Part shown: positions 58,896-64,000 of the stretch, one piece after another | Numbering within the stretch: the stretch's first letter is position 1 | Layout: each line of letters starts with the position of its first letter | Source of the DNA: Streptomyces sp. 71268 | GTDB taxonomy: Bacteria > Actinomycetota > Actinomycetes > Streptomycetales > Streptomycetaceae | Assembly: GCF_029392895.1 (NCBI RefSeq) | Contig: NZ_CP114200.1 | Location: 6,082,501 to 6,146,500, forward strand | Direction: 5' to 3' | Length of the DNA stretch: 64,000 bases | Made by a program: the position numbers and the translations under genes | Notes under the pieces: model-generated | Databases searched by the model: none | The model's input: only the letters and a program-made list of their open reading frames with translations | Told to the model about the DNA's origin: nothing

Positions 58896-60156
58896 AGCCC
58901 GTCCCGCCGGCGGTGAGCCGGACCGGCAGGGTGTGCGTGCTGTTGCCGATGAAGCTGGGGTGCGGCGGCAACTCGGCCTCCGGCACCGCGAGGTCGAGAT
59001 CCGGGAACCGCTCGTAGAGCATGCCCAGCGCGAGGGTCGCCTCCATCCGGGCCAGCGGGGCGCCCAGGCAGTAGTGCGGGCCGTGGCTGAACGCCAGGTT
59101 CCGCACGTCGGTCTCGCGCGTGACGTCGAACCGGTCGGCGCCCGGCCCGTACGCCAGCGAATCGCGCCCCGCCGCCGTGTACGAGGCGAGCACCGGGGCG
59201 CCGCGCGGGATGACCGTGTCGCCGACGGCCAGGTCGGTGGTCGGGTAGCGGAACGGGAAGTAGCTGACCGGGCTGTCGTAGCGCAGCGTCTCCTCGACCA
59301 CCGCGTCCCACCCGACCTCGCCGGCGAGCACGCGGGCCAACTGGTCACGGTGGGCGCACAGCGCGCGCACCGCGTTGGTGATCAGGTGCAGGTTGGTCTC
59401 GTGCCCGGCGATGACGACCAGCAACAGCGTGGCGGCCAGCTCCTCCTCGCTCAGCCGGTCGCCGTCCTCCTCCCGGGCCGCGATCAGGGCGCTGGTCAGG
59501 TCGTCCCCGGGGGCGGCCCGCCGGTCGGCGGCGACCTGGGACAGGACCGCGTACATCTCCTCGGTGGCGGCGCGCGCCCGCCGCGGGGCGGTGGCGGTAC
59601 TGACGATGTCGTGCGACAGCTCGTGCAGCCGCCGTTCGTACGCCGGGGCCACGCCGAGCAGTTCGCAGATCACGCCGAGCGGCAGCGGCAGGGCGAAGCG
59701 CTCGCGCAGGTCCACCACGCCGTCCGGGGCCTGGGCCGCCGCGTCGGCCACCTGGTCGAGCAGCGCCCGGGTCCGCTCCCGCACGCGCGGGCGCAGCGCC
59801 TCCACCCGGCGCGGCGTGAACGCCCTGCTGACCAGGGCGCGCAGCCGCCGGTGCTCGTCACCGTCCGCGGTGGTCATGCCCCGGACGGTGGCGAACGCGG
59901 TCAGCGGCCAGCCCGCGGGCAACTCGCCGGCGTGCAGCGCGGCGAAGTGGCGGGCGTCCTTGGCGACGGCGGGGTCCTGGAGGAACTCCGTCAGCTCAGC
60001 GTGGCGTACGACGGCGTACGCGGGAACCTCGCCCGGCAGCACGAGCGGCACCGCCGCGCCGAGCTCGCGCAGGGCGGCGTTGACGGCGTGCTGGTCGACC
60101 CCGCGCGGGTCGAGCCGGTGTGGGAGGGTGACAGGGCAGCGCTGGGGGTCGCTCAT
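58894..60156 (-). CDS. cytochrome P450
   Basis: A 420-residue soluble bacterial P450 monooxygenase. The heme-ligand loop is FSHGPHYCLGAPLARME with Cys at residue 363; the I-helix oxygen motif is VIAGHETNLHLI; the ExxR pair is EETLRY. It needs ferredoxin and reductase, not encoded here. ATG 60156 (MSDPQRCPVTL) follows GGAGA by 6 bases. It is divergent from a 2-oxoglutarate dioxygenase gene across 156 bases, and the two oxygenases may act on the same metabolite. No core biosynthetic enzyme lies next to them, so the product is unknown. Confidence 0.95.
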   Translation of the reverse strand: MSDPQRCPVTLPHRLDPRGVDQHAVNAALRELGAAVPLVLPGEVPAYAVVRHAELTEFLQDPAVAKDARHFAALHAGELPAGWPLTAFATVRGMTTADGDEHRRLRALVSRAFTPRRVEALRPRVRERTRALLDQVADAAAQAPDGVVDLRERFALPLPLGVICELLGVAPAYERRLHELSHDIVSTATAPRRARAATEEMYAVLSQVAADRRAAPGDDLTSALIAAREEDGDRLSEEELAATLLLVVIAGHETNLHLITNAVRALCAHRDQLARVLAGEVGWDAVVEETLRYDSPVSYFPFRYPTTDLAVGDTVIPRGAPVLASYTAAGRDSLAYGPGADRFDVTRETDVRNLAFSHGPHYCLGAPLARMEATLALGMLYERFPDLDLAVPEAELPPHPSFIGNSTHTLPVRLTAGGTG

Positions 60157-60312
60157 CGACCATCTCCCCGTGGAGGGCGGACCGTTGCCGGTCAGGGTAG
60201 CCACGGAACGGCGGATTCCCCCCGGGGGCGGGAAGGCGCCGAAGCTCAGAACTACCTCAATAATCGGCCAGTTCGCGGACGCGCCCGGGTTCGGTTTCCT
60301 AGGCTCGTGATC

Positions 60313-61386
60313 ATGACCGCCACACCGGCGCCCGGGCCCCTCCGCAAGCGACGCCCTGCCGCGACCCCCCACCCGCCGGCGGGCGCACCGGAGCCGGCCC
60401 ACCCCGACGCGCCGGCCGGGCCCCGCGCCGCCGCGCCCGCCCCGCCCTCGCCCGAACCGACCTCGCCGGCCCCGCCGCCGTCGCGCGCCGCCGCCCCGCT
60501 GCCCGACGAGGACCCGCGGCACTACCTGGAGCACGGCGCCCGACTGCTCCGCGATTGCCTGCCCGCCGCCACGTTGCAGCGCGTGGCGCGCTGGCGGAGC
60601 GCCCCCACGCCGTGGCTGGAACTGACGGGGTTGCCCCGGCCGGAGACCGAGGTGCCGACCCCGCGCACCGGCTTCTGCGACGAGTCGCTGCTGACCGTCC
60701 CCAACCTGGTCCACTTCGGACTGCTGCGCCTGCTCGGCCTGGAGCCGGTCGCCTACCGCTGGGAGAACCGGGGCCGCCTGGTCCGCAACGTCGCCCCGAG
60801 CCCCGACGCCGCCCGGAGCCAGACCTCCTGGGGGTACGCCACCGGTCTGGACTGGCACACCGACGACTCGGTGCTCGACCACCGCGCGGACGGCACGCCC
60901 GAAGAATCCATTCCGCACTTCCTCTCCTTCTACGGCATGCGCAACACCGAGCGCGTCCCGACCTGGCTGCTGTCCGTCGACGAGGTCCTCGCCGGCCTGC
61001 CCGCCACCACCGCCGACGCGCTGCGCCAACCGGACTTCGACGTCACCGCCCCCGAGTCGTACGCCCCCACCGGCGCCGACACCGCCGGCAGGCCGCCGCT
61101 GCGCACCGGCGTACCCCTGCTGTGGACGCTGCCGAGCGGAGAGGTCGGCCTGCGGTACGGGCCGGGGCGGGTCACCGGGCGCACGCCGGCGGCGCGCGCG
61201 GCGCTGGCGCGGTTCGAGGCCCGGATCTCCGCCTGCGAGGGCGAGCCGGTCACGGTGGAGGCGGGCGGCTTCCAGATCTTCGACAACCGTAGGGTGATGC
61301 ACCGGCGGCTCCCGTTCGAGCCCGCCGCCGCGGACCGCGCACGCTGGCTTCGCCGCTGCTACGCGCGGAGCACCGCGGCGGCCTGA
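60313..61386 (+). CDS. Fe(II)/2-oxoglutarate-dependent dioxygenase (TauD/TfdA-like)
   Basis: A 357-residue oxygenase with an N-terminal 65-residue Pro/Ala-rich tail. The iron triad is His182 and Asp184 in LDWHTDDSVLD and His330 in NRRVMHRR, with the following Arg in the usual place for 2-oxoglutarate. The TESLL-like YGMRNTERVPTWLLSVDEVL and the late GGFQIFDNRRVMHRRLPFEP are typical of the TauD/clavaminate synthase-like amino acid hydroxylase group. ATG 60313 lies about 8 bases after TAGGCT, so the mRNA is probably leaderless; a GTG two codons upstream is an alternative. Substrate unknown, possibly shared with the divergent P450. Confidence 0.88.
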   Translation: MTATPAPGPLRKRRPAATPHPPAGAPEPAHPDAPAGPRAAAPAPPSPEPTSPAPPPSRAAAPLPDEDPRHYLEHGARLLRDCLPAATLQRVARWRSAPTPWLELTGLPRPETEVPTPRTGFCDESLLTVPNLVHFGLLRLLGLEPVAYRWENRGRLVRNVAPSPDAARSQTSWGYATGLDWHTDDSVLDHRADGTPEESIPHFLSFYGMRNTERVPTWLLSVDEVLAGLPATTADALRQPDFDVTAPESYAPTGADTAGRPPLRTGVPLLWTLPSGEVGLRYGPGRVTGRTPAARAALARFEARISACEGEPVTVEAGGFQIFDNRRVMHRRLPFEPAAADRARWLRRCYARSTAAA

Positions 61387-61480
61387 CCCCGGCACCGCCG
61401 GGGGCCACGCCGCGCGGGCCGGCGCCCGCGGGTCAGGAAGGGTACGGCCGCGGCCCGACGCGACGGCCTGAGAGGCGACG

Positions 61481-62260
61481 ATGCACGACATATCCCTGCT
61501 GACGCTGGCCCTGCTGTGCCTGGCGGCGGCCATGGCGGGCTGGATCGACGCGGTGGTCGGCGGCGGCGGGCTGCTCCAACTCCCGGCCCTGCTGGTCGGC
61601 CTGCCCCACGTGCCCGCGGCGCACGTCCTCGGCACGAACAAGGCGGTCGCGGTCGTCGGCACGTCGGCCGCCGCCATCACCTACACCCGCAAGGCCCCGG
61701 TGGACGTGCCCACCGCCATCCGCATCGGCCTCGCCGCGGTCGCCGGCTCCTTCGGCGGCGCGTTCTTCGCCGCCGGCATCAACAGCGCCGTCCTGCGCCC
61801 GCTGATCATGGTGGTGCTGCTGGCGGTGCTGGCCTTCGTGCTGCTGCGCCCCACGTTCGGCGCGAGCCCCGGCACGGGCCCGGTGACCCGTAACCGCGTG
61901 CTGGCCGCCATCCTCGTCGCGGGCCTCGGCATCGGCTTCTACGACGGCCTGATCGGCCCCGGCACCGGCACGTTCCTGGTCATCGCCTTCGCCGCGATCC
62001 TGCACATGGACCTGGTCACGGCGTCGGCCACCACGAAGGTCGTCAACACCTGCACCAACCTGGGCGCGTTGGCCATGTTCACCGCCCAGGGCGCCGTCCT
62101 GTGGTCCATCGCCGCCCCCATGGCCCTGTTCAACCTGGCCGGCGGCATGCTGGGCGCCCGCATGGCCCTCAAGCGGGGGAGCGGCTTCGTGCGCGTGGTG
62201 CTGGTCGTGGTCGTGGTCACCCTGGTCTGCAAGCTGGGCTACGACCAGTGGGTGGCCTGA
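61481..62260 (+). CDS. TauE/SafE-family (TSUP) anion exporter
   Basis: A 259-residue permease with eight or so hydrophobic helices. It opens LLTLALLCLAAAMAGWIDAVVGGGGLLQLPALLVG, with the family GWIDAVVGGGG turn, and repeats the pattern in GFYDGLIGPGTGTFLVIAFAA; the inverted two-half architecture is typical of TSUP proteins, which export sulfite, sulfonates or similar organic acids. ATG 61481 follows GAGAGGCG. It starts 94 bases after the dioxygenase gene on the same strand, so it could export a product or by-product of that enzyme, but this is only context. Confidence 0.9.
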   Translation: MHDISLLTLALLCLAAAMAGWIDAVVGGGGLLQLPALLVGLPHVPAAHVLGTNKAVAVVGTSAAAITYTRKAPVDVPTAIRIGLAAVAGSFGGAFFAAGINSAVLRPLIMVVLLAVLAFVLLRPTFGASPGTGPVTRNRVLAAILVAGLGIGFYDGLIGPGTGTFLVIAFAAILHMDLVTASATTKVVNTCTNLGALAMFTAQGAVLWSIAAPMALFNLAGGMLGARMALKRGSGFVRVVLVVVVVTLVCKLGYDQWVA

Positions 62261-62401
62261 CTCGCGGGCTTGCGGACTCGCGCCAGCGGGGACGATTCTT
62301 CGCGATCTTGGCGTGCGAGTTTTCGCAAGTCGGTGGCTGTGACGCTGTGTTGTCGGCAAGTGTGGTCTCGGTAATCGCCGATCGAGCGGGAGGCTTGCGC
62401 G

Positions 62402-62925
62402 ATGACTGACGTTCCCACCTTCCAGGAGCTGTTCACCGCCTGCCGGGAATCCGCACTTCACCTGGAGATGCGTGATGGCTACATGCGCAGTGAGGCGAAC
62501 TTCCGGGCCTGGCAGAAGGGAGAGTACGGAGCGAAGGAGGCCGCCGACCCCACGCGTCCCTGGTTGAACCTCATGCGTGAGGTGACGGGACGTGGCGTGG
62601 CGGGCGCCGGGCGCGCATCGTGTCGGAGCCGCTGAGCGAATACGTGCGCTACGAGTACGACGTGACGGCGGGCAACGTGGCGGGCGGCGAACAGGTCCGC
62701 TGGCTGCCCCGGCGCCGGGCCACTGACCTGGCGCTGCCCGGGAACGACTTCTGGTTGTTCGACGGGGAGACGCTGCTGATCAACCACTTCGACGGGGAGG
62801 GCGAGCTGACTCCGCAGGATGACAAGGAATTGATTACCGATCCCGCTGTGCTCAAGCTGTGCGCGACGGCGTTCGAAGCTGTGTGGGATCGGGCTACGCC
62901 ACATGAAGATTACCGGCCAGCCTGA
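62402..62925 (+). pseudogene. DUF6879-family gene with a frameshift
   Basis: The first frame (62402-62635) gives MTDVPTFQELFTACRESALH, LEMRDGYMRSEANFRAWQKG and TRPWLNLMREVTGRGVAG; the second (62620-62925) continues IVSEPLSEYVRYEYDVTAGN, WLPRRRATDLALPGNDFWLF to RATPHEDYRPA, the family's end. The two halves are one DUF6879 protein of about 174 residues; one base appears to be missing near 62602-62604, where adding one base would give GVAVRRARIVSEPL. Either a true frameshift or a sequencing error. DUF6879 proteins pair with XRE-DUF5753 regulators, and one follows 29 bases later. Confidence 0.85.
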
Positions 62926-62954
62926 TCCCTGTGCTCGTCCGGGAAACTGATGCC

Positions 62955-63800
62955 GTGCCTTCGCCGTCATCCAGTGCCCAGGAAGCCAGGAGAGCCCTTG
63001 GCCAGCGCCTCCGGGAGATCCGGAAGGAAACTTCGCTCACGGCGAGAGCGCTGGCCAAGCGTGCCGGTTGGCACGAGTCGAAATGTTCCCGCCTTGAGAA
63101 CGGGAAGACCCGGCCCTCCGAGGAAGATCTGCGCGTATGGACACTGCACTGCGGAGCGCTGGACCAGCTCGATGGTCTCATTGCCTTTGTTCGCAACATG
63201 GAAGGCATGTACGTCGAGTGGCATCGCGCCATGCGCGGTGGTCTGCGCAGACTGCAGGAGAGTGACGTATCGCTCTACGAGGCGACCCGGAGATTCCGGA
63301 TCTACGAGCCGGGCGTCATCCCGGGGCTGCTGCAGACTCCTGGTTATGCTGCCGCGCTGATGGGCGACATCATAGATTTCCATCAACTGCCGGATGACTC
63401 CCGGGCCGCGGTCGCCGTTCGGATGGAGCGTCAACGCGTCCTTTGCCGCGGTGACCGCACCTTCGCGATGGTGCTTGAAGAGTCAGCGTTGCGGACCCGC
63501 ATCGGTGGAGCCGAAGTCATGGCGGCGCAGCTTGGCCACCTGTTGGTCGCAGCGTCGTTGCCGCGCGTCAGTTTGGGGATTATCCCGGCGAGCGTCGAAC
63601 GACGTATGTGTCCGGCAGAAGGGTTCTGGGTCTTTGACGATGACCGCGTGAAGGTTGAGCTTGTATCGGCTGAAGTGACAGTCACGCAACCTCAGGAAAT
63701 CGAGCTCTACGCCAGGACTTTCGCAGGGATGAGCGCACTGGCGGTTTACGGCGAGCAGGCCCGTGCGCTGATCGAGGACGCCCGCGCCGCGCTCGGGTGA
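62955..63800 (+). CDS. XRE-family regulator with DUF5753
   Basis: A 281-residue WhiJ-type DNA-binding protein. The helix-turn-helix is LGQRLREIRKETSLTARALAKRAGWHESKCSRLENGKTRPSEEDL (residues about 14-58); DUF5753 follows with IYEPGVIPGLLQTPGYAAALM and ASLPRVSLGIIPASVERRMCP. It is a second such regulator in the window, alongside 22506-23351. GTG 62955 (MPSPSSSAQEARRALG) is the family-like start; the frame is open from GTG 62931. It is co-directional with the DUF6879 pseudogene and with the small peptide gene that follows. Confidence 0.92.
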   Translation: MPSPSSSAQEARRALGQRLREIRKETSLTARALAKRAGWHESKCSRLENGKTRPSEEDLRVWTLHCGALDQLDGLIAFVRNMEGMYVEWHRAMRGGLRRLQESDVSLYEATRRFRIYEPGVIPGLLQTPGYAAALMGDIIDFHQLPDDSRAAVAVRMERQRVLCRGDRTFAMVLEESALRTRIGGAEVMAAQLGHLLVAASLPRVSLGIIPASVERRMCPAEGFWVFDDDRVKVELVSAEVTVTQPQEIELYARTFAGMSALAVYGEQARALIEDARAALG

Positions 63801-63853
63801 AGCGGGCGCAAGTTCGCGCACATCCGTGGAGGCCCGCTGGTCCCGCTTCGTAG

Positions 63854-63897
63854 CTTCCTGCTCAGCGCGGCGCTGCCGAGCGTCGCCGAGCAGGAAG
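63854..63897 (+). promoter_or_regulatory. hairpin that covers the ribosome-binding site of the last gene
   Basis: CTTCCTGCTC (63854-63863) pairs perfectly with GAGCAGGAAG (63888-63897). The right arm includes most of AGGAAGGA (63892-63899), the Shine-Dalgarno sequence for the ATG at 63908. Folding would hide it, so translation of the small peptide may be switched. Confidence 0.6.
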
Positions 63898-63907
63898 GAC
63901 GAAGCCG

Positions 63908-64000
63908 ATGACCTCAATCGACCTTTACGAACTCGACCTCTACGAACTCGACCTCCGCGACGCGCGGTTCAGCCCGCCCGCCGGCTGCGGCGGCAACCCG
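63908..64000 (+). CDS. small peptide gene with tandem Asp-Leu-Tyr-Glu-Leu repeats, cut by the window end
   Basis: The visible 31 residues are MTSIDLYELDLYELDLRDAR then FSPPAGCGGNP. A strong ribosome-binding site (AGGAAGGA, 8-base spacing) shows that it is translated. The front is acidic with a repeated DLYEL unit, and the tail begins a Gly/Cys-rich segment. That layout, acidic leader with a xLD-type motif before a Cys-rich core, resembles precursors of FxLD-type lanthipeptides, which in actinobacteria also lie near XRE-type regulators. The gene continues beyond 64000, so this is an inference to be tested. Confidence 0.6.
   Translation, partial: MTSIDLYELDLYELDLRDARFSPPAGCGGNP

Overview
The window is 64 kb of very high-GC actinobacterial chromosome, most likely Streptomyces or a close relative. 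Reasons: almost every codon ends in G or C, many starts are GTG or leaderless, XRE-DUF5753/DUF397/DUF6879 regulator sets occur twice, and a conserved housekeeping backbone (phoH, ybeY, era, leuA, recO, uppS, zur, znuABC, glyS, dus, ppdK) runs in an order I recall from Streptomyces chromosomes. No tRNA, rRNA or CRISPR array was seen.

Layout. 1-2.6 kb: a secreted ricin-type lectin, a hydrolase remnant and a PfkB kinase. 2.9-9.1 kb: a co-directional housekeeping run, phoH (interrupted by a 360-residue intein), ybeY, a CBS/CorC membrane protein, a cytidine-deaminase-like protein lacking its zinc ligands, a small membrane protein, and era. 9.2-11.6 kb: a GNAT enzyme and a protealysin-type M4 protease beside its emfourin-type inhibitor. 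11.7-13.8 kb: leuA behind a Leu-rich leader peptide. 13.9-15.4 kb: a frame-broken IS30 element with a 3-bp target duplication. 16.5-25.0 kb: an MMPL/RND transporter gene split by a 6.2-kb serine-integrase island (18.4-24.7 kb) whose ends share GGTGT in the same reading frame. 25.3-31.2 kb: a two-component system, a TetR regulator, a flavin/PLP-type oxidase and a PLP-dependent dehydratase.

31.4-46 kb is again the core backbone: recO, uppS, then the zinc circuit (zur, znuB, znuC, and znuA with two Zur boxes at its promoter), glyS, a multidrug-type MFS pump divergent from its probable regulator, dus and ppdK. 46.5-64 kb is accessory or exported-protein rich: a winged-helix regulator, a Tat-exported PhoX-like protein, an APC permease, a PepSY lipoprotein, a 1169-residue secreted M4-M28 double peptidase, an XRE/TPR-like regulator, a P450 divergent from an Fe(II)/2-oxoglutarate dioxygenase, a TauE exporter, and a WhiJ-type locus. 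The last gene is a small Asp-Leu-Tyr-Glu-Leu repeat peptide cut by the window end.

How the parts work together: Zur should repress znuA and probably the rest of the zinc uptake set when zinc is ample; the leucine leader probably tunes leuA; emfourin should restrain the neighbouring M4 protease; the island carries its own integrase, resolvase and XRE/DUF397 control genes but no recognisable transfer or replication set. The most notable features are the PhoH intein, the reversible-looking MMPL disruption, the repeated TTTATGAGAC motif before the resolvase, the M4-M28 fusion and the terminal small peptide gene.
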